A stretch of DNA of 64,000 nt from Brasenia schreberi (Eukaryota > Streptophyta > Magnoliopsida > Nymphaeales > Cabombaceae). The stretch spans positions 13,295,501 through 13,359,500 of the forward strand of contig JAYKKT010000061.1 of the NCBI GenBank assembly GCA_036023115.1. The letters run 5' to 3'. A program made the position numbers and the translations under genes. The notes under the pieces are model-generated. The model saw only the letters and a list, made by a program, of their open reading frames with translations. It ran no database searches and had not been told where the DNA came from. Positions 23,454 to 34,204 of this stretch are shown here, one piece after another; position 1 is the first letter of the stretch; each line of letters opens with the position of its first letter.

Positions 23454-25330
23454 CTACAGACCTCCTAAAATCATCAAAATTTAATAGGACTAAGCCTAAG
23501 ATGTCGAGGGTCTGTAGCACTTTAGATATCGTGATTCGGAGTTGTATTACTATAAAATTAAATCAAGAAAGTGCTTCTGCTCAAGCACCCAAAATTGTTC
23601 TATCACAGAAATACAGTGACTCAAAGATGAGTCTATATCTCAGTGTTTCGAGTTCCAAATTTAGTAAATTTGATTTTGATAGAAAGCTGTGGATGTCAAC
23701 TTTCTAATGAATCAAAATTTATCAATTTTGGAGGTCTGCAAACAAAGTTATGAGATAAAAACCCAGGCTCTGTTGTAGGAAAACAGATTGGATAGATAGT
23801 TGACAGAAATTATTCTAGTTTTGCACAGTTTTAATTACATGATTGCACGACCCTAAAATTCTTGAAAATTTTATTAGAAGTGGGCCTGTGTGTAGAACAT
23901 ATGTCAAAATTTCGGATCAAATGGAGCAAAGGTTCGAGAATTAAAAATAAAACAATTAACATATGTAGAGATGAGAAAATCCAGTTTCAGATTTTTAGGA
24001 ATATACGTGATGCGAACTCACACGAATTGAAATTGCAACAACGCAATATCACGAATTTAAAGTTCTGAAAGGAAATGAAAGGAAATATTCATATAAGCTT
24101 AAGCATAGAGGAGATAGAGAGTATAGAGTGTTCTATATAATATATTGGGGTAGGAGCACATAAACAAACACATAGAGTGCGTGTGTGTGAGAATGAAAAT
24201 TCAGCAAGAGAATAAAAATTCAGTAACTCTAATCATTATTACAACATGAGAGGAAACAAGGCTCCATTAATACAACCCCTTTCAAATTGAATTAGAGGAG
24301 AAGAAGGATTAGAATCAAAGTATGAGAATACTTATAGCTTTCCACCAAATGGTCGAGAATTCCAAGAGTGGAATCCGGCCTCCTTCTTCCTTGGATGCCT
24401 CTCAAACTCACTTGCACTCAATGGCCTAAATCTACCCCTCTCTTACCCACCTTCTTTCACTCCTTACAGCCCATAACCTAAGGAAGATGCAACACTTCCT
24501 TGCTAGTCCCAACCCCTAACTCTCTCACCAAGATAGCCCCAAACTCCCAAGGAAATAAGATGATGAAACCCACCCCCCCTTGGCCCTATTTATAGGCCAA
24601 GAGGGCTGATTCTAGTGGTTTCCTTGGGGTGGACCTTGGATGGTCCATATCCAGCCCCAAGATCCAAATCTTGTGGTCCCCTTGTGGTGCCATGGACCAG
24701 CCCCATGTGGGTTGGTTTTTAAGTCCAAATGGCTTGTCTAGCCCTAGCCGAGTGCACCTATGTGGCTAGCTAGGCTAGCTTTGCTTCTTGTCTTCATTTA
24801 ACTTGATTTAAATTGGTATATTATAGTTTGAATAAGTCTTCAAAGTCAACATTTTCAAACCCAATTCATTTAATGAAATACAATCCATCTTGGCCCTTGA
24901 TTTGAACTTGAACCAATCCTCTGAAGTTGATCCAATCTGTAATCTTCATCTTATCCACCTATAGTCTTGATCTTCTTATCCAATTATGATAAGCTTTATA
25001 ACTAGATAAGCCTCTAACTTGATATGCTTTGTTACTTGAGTCTATCTGGAGAGGATAGGCATCTGGAGAGGATAGGCTTCTGACTTGACCCACCCTTCGC
25101 TTTTTGGCTGGATCCCGATCTTGAATTGGATTGGATCCTCACTTGTTCGTCTGATTTGCTTTGAAATCTCTGGGCTTTTTAACTTGAATTTAAAACCTTT
25201 ATTTTGAAATGTTCCCAAAAGACTTGATCTTTAAAAAGTTAGGGTTTTCGAATTTGGAGGTTCATAAAGGCTTTAAATTAACTTTCGAAATTGAAAGTTT
25301 TGAAAATATTTTAAATTTTGGGTGTTTACA
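23454..25330 (-). repeat. Inverted LTR-like arm B
   Basis: This is the reverse-orientation copy of 21279-23089, diverged by many substitutions and small indels. It holds the matching minus-strand TATAAATA at 24587-24594 and ends in CA at 25330 on the plus strand. The two promoters would converge across a shared palindrome. Confidence 0.82.
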
Positions 25331-25345
25331 GATGCCCCTCTTTGG
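25331..25345 (-). other. Polypurine tract next to arm B
   Basis: The minus strand reads CCAAAGAGGGGCATC immediately before the TGTAAACACCC start of arm B. This makes arm B a 3' LTR in minus orientation. Confidence 0.65.
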
Positions 25346-26418
25346 CATTAATCCAAATTTATTTGGATAATGGTAAAGAAGAAAACACCTTTTATGGATT
25401 TACTTCCTAAATTTTCTTGAGAACATAAATCATCCTTCATTTCATAAAATCCTTTTCCCTGAATTATATAGGAGGGGATTTCAACCAAAGGGAACTTGAC
25501 CTACATGGGGTATATGTCCTAAGCATGATCTTGCATGAACGACTTTGGATGTATGCATGCATGATGTGGATGATGCAAATGGAGTGTGAGGTTTTAGAGA
25601 TGAATGAGCTTGGGGAGAGCCTTTGAAGGCCGGCTACCCCAAGTAGAATAATCCCATGTCATTTTGACATTTTTGGTTTTTAAAATTCATTTTCAAAAGG
25701 GAACTCCTTTCAGCTTCAATCAAAAGGACTTCCAATTTTTCATATTTCCCTTCATTCGGGTTTCAATACCTACTACTTGGTAGAGGTTTTGTAGGAAATT
25801 TTGAAAAATATTTCAAAGTTTCATTTCCCACATAACAAAGTCTAATTCTCAAACAAAATGAAATCCCAATAAGTAGATTCTATAGCTACTTTAGGATTTT
25901 CATGGATAAACCTTTCAATATTGGGATAAGTTGTAGGGATATGGGAAAGAATTACCACGGTCCCTTCTGAAGCGTCTCGTGGTTTAAGGCAAAGAGACGG
26001 AAAATTGCTCTTTTGAGCTTTTGCTTTTTCTTTTCTATTTTTTTTCTTTTTCTCAATCAAAGAGAAGACCTCTTTCGGAGGAGTTTTTGTATTCCCTCTT
26101 TTTATCAGAAGAGAATACCTCTTTTTAGAAGAATTTTTGCATTCTCTTTTCTTTCTTTTTTTCATTCAAAGAGAAGACCTCTTTCGGAGGAATTTTTGTA
26201 TTCCCTCTTTCTATTCGAAGAGAAGACCTCTTTTTGGAGGAGTTTTTGTATTCTCTTTTTTCTTTTGAATTTTGCCAATTTTTCTTTTGGAGAGAGAAGT
26301 AAAATGGGGAGAAAACTTATCCTTTTGGTTACTCGATTCAACCAAGATCATCCCATTTCTTAATAGCATCTACCATTTGAAAATATTTTGCTATTTTGAA
26401 CAAGACTTCATTTTGTAA
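25346..26418 (-). other. 3' internal remnant of the inserted retrotransposon
   Basis: The sequence is AT-rich without coding motifs. From about 26050 to 26270 it contains degenerate repeats of an AAAGAGAAGACCTCTTT unit followed by GGAGGAGTTTTTGTATTC, spaced 50-65 bp. These produce Phe/Ser-rich and Lys-rich frames that are not real genes. Confidence 0.5.
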
Positions 26419-27060
26419 GCCAAGGATTTTTTATCAAGAATATGATACAACTAGCTACATGTCCAGTTGCTACTACAAAAATATAATTTCTTCAAAATTA
26501 AAGAAGGGGATAATATAGTAGAACATGTAAACCATATGTTGGTAATAACAAGAGACCTAGTTGTGACAAAATCAGTCATCCAAAAACCTTTCTGAAATGC
26601 TCCTAAAAGTAGCAATTGAGCAAGGTGGGATAATATCCATAATATCCATGACAAGAGACCTAGCTACATATCCATAATATTGAACAATCTTCTCCGTTCA
26701 TGGAACATAATCGCCACTGTCCTCAGACTAGGGCCCGAAATCAACCTTTTTGAATTGCCACTGAAAGTAACAATTAAGCAAGAATATATGAGTAAAAACA
26801 TAAAAGAAAATTTGTTATTAATATAAGATGAGACATGGTGTTGCTCCAAACTCAATCAAAAGAGAAATAAACTAAATAAAAAGTTTGACAAAAATAATGA
26901 AAAGAGTGGTCAATCTTTTAAGAAAATATAAGAAACCGCTTCTCGGGTCAAGTGTTTCAGTTGTGAAAAGGTGGGATACTATAAGAGGGATTGTTGCAAC
27001 AAGAACAACGAAGGAAACAACCCACAACACAGACAATAAGAAAAGCAAGACATAATCTGC
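26419..27060 (+). pseudogene. Copia element 1 gag, C-terminal part
   Basis: It resumes the gag of the related copy: the nucleotides correspond to its VEHVNQMLVMTRNLV region (here GTAGAACATGTAAACC near 26520). The zinc knuckle at 26953-26994 reads CFSCEKVGYYKRDC. The His expected at position 9 of the CCHC motif is Tyr here, while the related copy keeps CFSCENIEHLKRDC. Stops and frameshifts are frequent. Confidence 0.8.
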
Positions 27061-28575
27061 ATGATATCGAAATGTTTATACATAGATAGCCTGATGACTG
27101 GTTGGTAGATTAACTATAGAGTGACCAGACATATCTCAAAGACTAATGAAGGAGCAATGGATCTAAAGGAGTATAAACCAAGAGAACATTAGGTGTATAT
27201 GAGAAATAATACTTTCTCATATGTTGGGTTCTTTAGAATATTTGTACAAGGCATACCAATTGTATTGAATTATGTATTGATTGTGCCAATTATAAGACAC
27301 AATCTGTTTCAGTCTCTACCTTAGTAAAGAAAGGTTTTGATGTCAGGTTTGTTCCTACCAAGGTGATTGTGGGTAAACATGGGAGAGTATTTTTTTCTAG
27401 AGAATTTGATATAGAATATGAATTGTTTAAATTAAAAGTTAATGAGAATGAAAATCCTTCTGCTTATATTGATTGTGTCTTTAATGTTGATGTAAATGTA
27501 TGGCATAAATACCTTGGGCATATAAGTTTTGAAAAGTTGAGAAAATTGTTTGACTTTAACTTACTGCCAAGATTTGAGGAAAATACTTTCAACAAGTGTA
27601 AAGCTTATATACAAGAAAAAAAGATAAGAAAAGTTTTTCCCAAAGAGACAATAAGGACAACAACCCTGTTGGAGGTCATTCACTTAGATTTATGTGGACC
27701 TTTCAGAGTAAAGTCACATCATGAAAAGGTTTATTTTATAACCTTTATCAATGATTACTCGAGATATACATATTTATATTTTCTAACACATAAATTTGAG
27801 GCATTTGAAGCTTTTAAAGAATATAAGCAGAAAGTTAAAAATCAACAGGAGTATTTAATCAAAGTCTTAATATCAAATAGAGGTGGTAAATATACTTCTG
27901 CAGAATTTTTGAAATTTTGTAACGACTTTGGTATTACAAAGCAAAATATAATGCCACGGATACCTCAACAAAATGGTGTAGCTGAAAGATATACAGGACC
28001 TTACTCAATATAACAAGGTCAATATTAAATGATGCCTCTCTACGAAGGATATTTTGGGGAGAAATAGTAAGTATAACAATATATATACTCAATAGAGTAC
28101 CATGTAAGGTTGTATTCACTATACCATATGAGATATGGTTTCGAAAAAAACCCAACCCAGGTCATCTCAAGAGGTGGGGATCTATTGCACATATAAAGAC
28201 ACTTGATCAGTCTAGAGATAAGCTAGATAGTAAGTCCTTGACATGTATATTCATCAGATATCCTAAAGGCTCAAAGGGATATCGGTTTTATCATATGGAC
28301 CACGAACTGATAGAGAGAAGAGATGTTGAATTCTTAGAAGATACTAAGAATGACATCCTGAAAAATAATAATGAGTATGTTGATGATCTAGTAGACCTAC
28401 ATCAATCATCATTTGAACCCATTGAAGACTTTCTTGAAACAACTGAAACTTTATGTAGACATAAAAGGCTCAGAGTCACACGGTCCTACTTAAAAAATTA
28501 TCACACTTATCTTATAGAAAAAGTATGTAATTCGGTATTATTAGATGAGTTGAGTGATAATTTTACTTATCAGTA
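27061..28575 (+). pseudogene. Copia element 1 protease-integrase region
   Basis: After a decayed protease, the longest frame (27363-28013) gives VWHKYLGHISFEKLRKL (GAG-pre-integrase). Its zinc finger has lost cysteines (CKAYIQEKK). The integrase core follows: VIHLDLCGPFRV, FINDYSRYTYLY, VLISNRGGKYTS and PQQNGVAERY. The second catalytic Asp (usually RSD) is Asn here. The 3' part is frameshifted but recognisable to 28575 (SKGYRFYHMDHELIERRDV). Family role: integrating cDNA. Confidence 0.88.
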
Positions 28576-30107
28576 AGATATGAACTCATCTGGAGCAATA
28601 GACTGGGAGAAAGCTATGGATGAGGAAATTGAATTCATTGAGAAAAATAAAGTTTGAGAATTAACTGATTTGCCAAAAGGAAAGAAAGTCATAGGTTGTA
28701 AATGAGTTTTGAAAAAGAAATATAAGTCGATAGTTCAATCAACAAGTTTAAAGTGAGGTTGGTTGGAAAGGGTTTTTCGCAAAAAGAAGGGATAGATTAT
28801 ATTGAGATATATTTCTCTATTACAAAATTTGCATCAATAAGGATAATCCTGATAATATCTGCATATTATGATTTGGACTTATATCAATTAGATGTAAAGA
28901 CAACTTTTTTAAACGGAGATTTAGATGAAATCATATACATGCATCAACTCGAAGGATATATAGTTGAAGGCTAAGAAGATAAAGTATATAGGTTGAGAAA
29001 ATCTCTATATGGCCTAAAACAGTCACCTCGCCAATGGTATTTGACTTTTCAAAATGTCATTATTGAACTTGAGTTTGTGGCTAATGAGCTTGATCACTGT
29101 GTATATGTCTAGAACAGTGGGAGTCATTTTGTCATCTTATTGTTGTATGTAGATGACATATTGTTGATTGAGAATGACAATGAGATGATTATTAAAATCA
29201 AGTCATGGTTAAACTCAAGGTTCGAAATGAAGGATATAGGGAAAGCATCCTATATCCAGGGTATAAAGATCTCTCGAAATAGATAATCTAAAGTCTTATG
29301 CCTAAGTCAGGAGAGATATATTGATTATATCCTCAAGAAGTTCAAAATGGGTAAATGCAAGTCTGTTGTTACACCCGTTGCAAAGGGGTCAAACTAAGTA
29401 AGGCTGATTGACCCGATGAAGAAGACAATAAGCCTAACTTTCCTTATGCATAAGCTGTGGGTAGCTTGATGTATACTATGTTGTGTACAAGGTTTGATAT
29501 TGATTTTGTTGTTGGTCTTGTGAGTAGATATCAAAGTAATCCTAGATGACAACATTGGATAGTTGTAAAAAGGATTTTAAGATATCTGAAATAAACAAAA
29601 GACTTAAAATTGTGTTTTTAAGCAAATGAACTGAAAGTGGTAGGATACTCAAATGTTGACTTTGTTAGGAGCAAAGATGACAACAAATCAATCTCGAGAC
29701 AAATATTCTTATTTTGAGGTGGTGTTATTTCTTGAGTATATAAGAAACAGGGTTGTGTAGCATTGCATACACAAGAAGCTGAGTATGTGGCTTACTATAT
29801 GGCTATAACAAGTGTCTTTTGGATAAGTCGCTTCATACGAGATTTGAAGCTAGAGATAGCCGACGAGCAAGTTGTCATTTACTGTGACAACAATGCAACA
29901 ATTATTCTTATCAAGAGTGGATCTAACAACTCCAAGAACAAGCATATAATGGTTAAATACCACTATGTTCATGATATGGTCATGAGAAAGGAAATATTCA
30001 TCTCATACATGTCAACTCATGATATATTGGCAAATCACTTGACTAAAGACATAATAGAGGATCTTTTCTCAAAACATGTTGCGAACATGAGTTTGAGATA
30101 TGTTTGA
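28576..30107 (+). pseudogene. Copia element 1 reverse transcriptase and RNase H
   Basis: RT begins WEKAMDEEIEFIEKNKV, then a stop. It continues DLYQLDVKTTFLNGDLDE, a TAA at 28972-28974, RKSLYGLKQSPRQWYLTF and LLLYVDDILLIEND, so the catalytic YVDD box is intact. Several stops follow. RNase H ends in a clean frame (29763-30107) with EAEYVAYYMA, IYCDNNATIILIK and HDILANHLTKDII, typical of Copia. The decay rules out function. Confidence 0.88.
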
Positions 30108-30245
30108 TTGTTGTGTAGATAAAAAAACACACTACGGGTTGTGATTGTAATAGCAACCATAAAATGACATTAATAGGAAAACCCCGTAAAAGTGTGAGGA
30201 AAAGCAGTATATCAGTTCACTTAGCTCGAATGGCCAATTGGGAGA
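30108..30245 (+). other. 3' untranslated internal end and polypurine tract of Copia element 1
   Basis: It ends CTCGAATGGCC then AATTGGGAGA immediately before the 3' LTR. The same block (minus strand) precedes the 3' LTR of the second copy at 45999-46025. Confidence 0.75.
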
Positions 30246-30694
30246 TGTAAAGAAACATATAATCATTCTCGGCAACCCCAACACAGAAACGGTTGGACTA
30301 GTCATCCAGTCGTTATCTTTGGAAGGGATGCGGGAAAGAATGGCTATAACGACTATCAAAGGCCAAAATCGTCGGGCAGTTACGGAGTTTATCCGTAACC
30401 AACTCGATAAGAAACTCCAGGGAAGAAAAACCTAGGAGAAAATCTGGGAGAAAAGAGGAGCAGGCACTACTCTATAAATAAAGAGCAGCGCATGAGAACA
30501 AATACAGTGAAACATACTGCGAAACTGAGCATTCCTCCCAAACAAAATCTATTTAGAGGAAACCTAGAAAATACTTAAACACTCATACCTCTTTGAAGAT
30601 ATGCTTTTGTTGCATACCCTGATCACAAGAATGGAGACACCGGAGGGTCGACCGCAAGCAAAGAATCTGCTGGAGAGTCGACTGAAACCCCACA
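30246..30694 (+). repeat. 3' LTR of Copia element 1
   Basis: It starts TGTAAAGAAACATATA and ends CCCCACA; it is 449 bp and collinear with 19390-19844. TATAAATA is at 30473-30480. It differs from the 5' LTR by scattered substitutions and a few small indels, so the insertion is not recent. Confidence 0.9.
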
Positions 30695-30699
30695 AGTTA
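30695..30699. repeat. Right 5-bp target duplication of Copia element 1 (AGTTA)
   Basis: Same five bases as at 19385-19389. Confidence 0.85.
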
Positions 30700-31196
30700 T
30701 ACAGTTCCTCGACCACCCATCATCATCAACGAAACCCATCTAAGGATAATCGTCAATCGCTTTTTTTTTTGTCGATTAAACTTCGATCCCTTCATTATTT
30801 CAAGTCAGCTTAGTTAATTGCCCCTTGCTATGATGTTGATCGCCATAAGCTTAAAGTTATGACAAGTGACAACCCAACCTTAAAGTTCTTAATTATTTGA
30901 ATCAGTATTACAATAAACTGGAATGCGTTTAATGGTAACAGCGTTAATGAACTTAGGGGTGTACATATATCGATTTAGTTCAGTAACCAAATTGATCCTA
31001 AATAAGTTTATGACATAATACAAGAACCAAAACCAAACCAAATTGAGGGATAACCAAACCGAAAAATTCAGTTGATTCAATATGATTTTCTATTATGATC
31101 GATCTTTTGTAAACCCTCGTCAAGATTGAGAGCCTTTAGGCTATGGAGCACATCTTGATTTTGATTTGAATAGATGAATACTGTCAACACTAACAA
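30700..31196. other. Intergenic; AACCAAACCG-type repeat
   Basis: From about 30955 to 31080 the sequence has GGTGTACATATATCG followed by runs of ACCAAAACCAAACC and AACCAAACCG, a common plant dispersed repeat similar to 63455-63560. I see no gene. Confidence 0.4.
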
Positions 31197-31505
31197 TATA
31201 CATGAACGGTTTGGAACCAGCCCGTTGATTGGAACCGGAACCAAACCATTCATAGAACTGGTCGAATGGATCTTAGAACCATAACCAAAACCAGAGACTT
31301 CTGATTCCGTTACGGTTCATAATTTCTAGAGACCGGCCTAAAACAATCGGCAATTCCAACCATCGTTATGTTATAAATATTTTTTCTAAAATTTCTGATC
31401 ACAAATAAATCATTAGCTCAATACAGTGACGACGTATTATCTTTGTATTGAAAAAAATTAAAACCGACACCAAAGGTTAAGGGACAGCCGGAACCGGCCC
31501 CCGTA
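31197..31505. mobile_element. MITE of the ACCGG-rich (hAT-like) family, upstream of the RRM gene
   Basis: It is rich in GGAACCGGAACC-type sequence. The left edge TATACATGAACGGTTTGG resembles the family edge TAGACATATCCGGTTCC defined at 59859. The right edge, reverse complemented, is TACGGGGGCCGGTTCC. The flanking octamers ACTAACAA and GTTAACAG differ only by transitions (5 of 8 match), which is plausible for an old target duplication. Edges are approximate. Confidence 0.5.
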
Positions 31506-31803
31506 GTTAACAGTAAATATACATGCTTATCCTATCAACGTCGAAGCAGTCTGGAACATGGATACTGTGATACGAAAGAAATTCAGAAACTCAAGCACAC
31601 AAGTTGGAACCGAACCGGACCAAAAATATCATATTGTGAACTTTTTTTAATTTCAAAGGTAGATAATTTCGTCGATTCCAATTATTCTTCGGCTTTTACA
31701 AACTGAAACAAGCAAATCTTTCATGATTTTAATATTAACCTTTCAATCTACGACGACAAAATTGATACAACATAATATAATTTTTTTACTAAAATCAGCC
31801 AGC

Positions 31804-31818
31804 TCTCTCTCTCTCTTT
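31804..31818 (+). promoter_or_regulatory. Pyrimidine patch near the start of transcription of the RRM gene
   Basis: A CTCTCTCTCTCTCTTT run lies about 430 bp before the start codon and before the leader intron. Y patches like this are common in plant core promoters. I see no TATA box at a firm position, though AT-rich sequence lies just upstream (31775-31790). Confidence 0.35.
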
Positions 31819-32001
31819 ACACCCAGCAGCCGAGCACAACCCGTTTAGGTTTTCATGAAATCGTATATTGTTCATAACGCCGCCGTAATTTTTGTCTGCA
31901 AAGACACACACAGAGACAGAGACAGAGAGAGAGAGACCCTTGAAACTCTTTACTTACGAGTAGGGTGAAGGGTTGTCGTGCTTCGTCTGTGTTATCTTTT
32001 G

Positions 32002-32148
32002 GTAAGAGAATCAATTGCTGTTTTTTTTGTATTATAGGGTTCTTCTCCTTCCATCCTTTTGATGTTATCAGCGTTCTTTTGTTGCTAGGGTTTCCCTTTC
32101 TCCTTCGTTTCGTTGAGCTCTTTTGTTTTGTCTCATCTTTTTATGTAG
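32002..32148 (+). other. Probable leader (5' UTR) intron of the RRM gene
   Basis: The donor GTAAGAG at 32002 and the acceptor TTTTTATGTAG ending at 32148 bound 147 T-rich bases with a polypyrimidine stretch. Leader introns are common in plant genes. The downstream part of the leader (32149-32236) runs into the start codon. Confidence 0.5.
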
Positions 32149-32236
32149 CACCAACAACGAGATACCGAGTAACTAGAATTCGGCGGAAGGTAATCCTTGA
32201 ATCCAAAACCCTTGAGAATCTCTTTCCGGGAAAAAA

Positions 32237-34204
32237 ATGGAGGAAGATGATTTTAGGGAGGGCCAAAGGAGTCAATTTCATGGGCAAGAAGCAATATCTG
32301 CAGTGGCAGACGAAGGGTTTTTCGGGGATGAGGACGATGAATATGATGATCTCTACAATGATGTGAACGTTGGTGAGGGATTCCATCAAACCCTACAGAG
32401 GTCAGATTTGGGGTTCAAGAACGAAGAAGAAGAAAAGAAGATTAATTCGGCTCCGGAATCTGGGATAAAAGGTGCTGAGGGGATCGTTCCTCCGGGGATA
32501 GGTCAGATGGGTGGCGGTGTAATTGCGTCGGAAGAGAGTAGGAACGGGTTCAATCCCGTCGCTTCTAGGCCGCCGGAGAAATTAGCGTCGCCGTATACGG
32601 AGGCGAAGTTAGAGAGATCAGATGGGCAGGTTGGAAGTTTAGGGTTTAAGAGCCGGGGAGACGCTCCCTCAAGAGGATCTGGTCTTGTGGGCACCGCCAG
32701 CGAGTTCTGGCCTCCGGCAGTCGGCGAACAGTATGTTGGTAATCACGATGAGATGAATAGGGTGGTCGATACTTCAGTGAGACAAGTTGGTAGTGGTAGT
32801 GCAGCTGGGGGCGGCATTGATGCGTCGGCATATGCCGGAATGGTTCTTTTTGTAGGTGATTTACATTGGTGGACTACAGATGCTGATCTCGAGAATGAGA
32901 TGTCCAAGTATGGCCAGGTGAAGGAAGTTAAATTCTTTGAGGAGAAGGCGAGCGGGAAGTCGAAAGGGTTTGCGCAGGTTGAGTTCTATGACCCAGCAGC
33001 AATGGCTGCTTGCCAGGAAGGAATGAATGGGCATGTGTTCAATGGTCGTCCATGTGTTGTTGCTTTGACCTCGCCAAATAATGTGAGGAGGATGGGAGAA
33101 TCTCAGTTGAGCAAGAATCAACAATCTCAAGGCCAGCAGCAGTCGCAAGCAAGGAGGGGGCCTGGCGATTCCGGTGGTAGGGGTGGCGGCGGAATCGCCG
33201 GCAATGCAAACTATCACGGAGGAGATGGTGGGAGAAACTTTGGGAGGATGGGCTGGGGAAGAGGTGGTCAGGGAATGATGGGTAGGGGCCAAGGTGGGCA
33301 GATGAAGAATACTATGAACAGGGTTGGTGCTGGCGGGAGGGGTATGGTCTCAAATGGTGCAATGGGCAACAATGGCGGTGGTATCTTTGGTCCAGGTCTA
33401 GCGAATCCACCTCTGATGCATCCACAAGCAGTGATGGGTCAAGGTTTTGATCCCACATATGGTGGGCCGATGGGGAGAATGGGTGGGTTCGGAGGGTATC
33501 CAACAGCTGCACCTCCATACCCCGGAATCCTTCCGTCCTTTCCACCGGTTGGATCAATGCCGCTTCCAGGAGTTGCTGCACATGTTAATCCTGCTTTCTT
33601 TGGTCGAGGGATGCCAACTAATGGCATGGGGATGATGCCAACAGGTGGTGTTGATGGAAGTTCTGCTGGAATTTGGCCTGATCCAAATATGGCTCGATGG
33701 GGAGGTGATGAATATGGAGGTAGAATGGGAGAAACGAGCTATGGTGAAGATGCTGCTTCAGATCATGGTTATGGTGATGCTGTAAGCAATGAAAAAACTG
33801 TGAGATCTGGTGGTACACGAGAGAAGGACAAAAATTCTGATAGGGATTATCCCGTGAATTCCGAGAGACGGTACAGGGATGATCGAGAAGGTGGATGGCA
33901 AAGGGACAAGGAGTCTATTCGTGACCAAGAATGGCCAGAGAGAAGACATCATGATGACAGAGACAGGGATCGAGATGGTGATAGGGATAGAGAACGAGTA
34001 CGGGAGCGAGAAAGGGACAGATATAGAGATGATAGAGAAAAATATGCAGATCAACATAGGCACAGGAAACGTGAGTGGGAAAACGATGAAGAATGGGAGA
34101 GAGGCAGGTCCTCGAGATCACATAGTCGCTCCCGGCTGTTGCAAGAGGAAGAATCACGGTCAAGATCAAGGGACGCTGACTATGGAAGGAGGCGAAGAGA
34201 ATGA
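32237..34204 (+). CDS. RRM protein with RS/RD/RE-rich tail, CFIm68/CPSF6 family (CFI59/CFI68-like)
   Basis: The 655-residue protein is uninterrupted by introns. The acidic N-terminus (EEDDF..., DEDDEYDDLYNDVNVGEGF) is followed by a Gly/Pro-rich stretch and one RRM at about residues 202-276: RNP2 LFVGDLHWW and RNP1 KGFAQVEF (from residue 243). A Gly/Met/Pro-rich middle follows (about 300-480: GRGGQGMMGRGQ, MGRMGGFGGYP). The C-terminal ~120 residues are dense in Arg-Asp, Arg-Glu and Arg-Ser repeats (RDRDRDGDRDRERVRERERD; SRSHSRSR). This layout is that of the large subunit of cleavage factor I, which binds UGUA-recognising CFI25 and sets poly(A) site choice in the nucleus. The start fits: AAAAAATGGAGG, with no upstream in-frame extension of the conserved acidic start. 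Confidence 0.9.
   Translation: MEEDDFREGQRSQFHGQEAISAVADEGFFGDEDDEYDDLYNDVNVGEGFHQTLQRSDLGFKNEEEEKKINSAPESGIKGAEGIVPPGIGQMGGGVIASEESRNGFNPVASRPPEKLASPYTEAKLERSDGQVGSLGFKSRGDAPSRGSGLVGTASEFWPPAVGEQYVGNHDEMNRVVDTSVRQVGSGSAAGGGIDASAYAGMVLFVGDLHWWTTDADLENEMSKYGQVKEVKFFEEKASGKSKGFAQVEFYDPAAMAACQEGMNGHVFNGRPCVVALTSPNNVRRMGESQLSKNQQSQGQQQSQARRGPGDSGGRGGGGIAGNANYHGGDGGRNFGRMGWGRGGQGMMGRGQGGQMKNTMNRVGAGGRGMVSNGAMGNNGGGIFGPGLANPPLMHPQAVMGQGFDPTYGGPMGRMGGFGGYPTAAPPYPGILPSFPPVGSMPLPGVAAHVNPAFFGRGMPTNGMGMMPTGGVDGSSAGIWPDPNMARWGGDEYGGRMGETSYGEDAASDHGYGDAVSNEKTVRSGGTREKDKNSDRDYPVNSERRYRDDREGGWQRDKESIRDQEWPERRHHDDRDRDRDGDRDRERVRERERDRYRDDREKYADQHRHRKREWENDEEWERGRSSRSHSRSRLLQEEESRSRSRDADYGRRRRE

Larger units (their letters stand above)
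21279..26418. mobile_element. Insertion in Copia gag: palindrome of two LTR-like arms plus retrotransposon 3' internal sequence
   Basis: The left edge begins TGTAAACACCC (21279) and the right arm ends GGGTGTTTACA (25320-25330). The arms 21279-23089 and 23454-25330 are inverted copies with a 364-bp spacer. Beyond the right arm, 25331-26418 is AT-rich sequence that on the minus strand leads into a polypurine tract directly before the LTR-like start, as expected for the 3' internal end of an LTR retrotransposon. Copia sequence resumes near 26418. I found no clean target duplication, so the right end may be truncated or rearranged. No pol motif is left, so the superfamily is unknown (Gypsy is likely). 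Confidence 0.75.
19390..30694 (+). mobile_element. Ty1/Copia retrotransposon 1, interrupted in gag
   Basis: This plus-strand element has LTRs of 455 and 449 bp, AGTTA duplications, a tRNA-Met-type primer site, and gag, integrase, RT and RNase H in Copia order. The total is 11.3 kb because a 5.1-kb insertion (about 21279-26418) breaks gag. Without it the element would be about 6.2 kb, close to the related minus-strand copy at 45564-51676. Both share the polypurine-tract region (CTCGAATGGCCAA then TGGGA). Many in-frame stops show it is dead. It resembles TNT1-type elements, but I cannot fix the lineage. Confidence 0.92.

Noticed and set aside
21279..25330. A Mutator- or Foldback-type DNA transposon with 1.8-kb inverted repeats
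   Set aside because: The arms begin TG, end CA, hold a TATA box and one is preceded by a polypurine tract, which favours LTRs; a DNA transposon is not fully excluded because no clean duplication was found.
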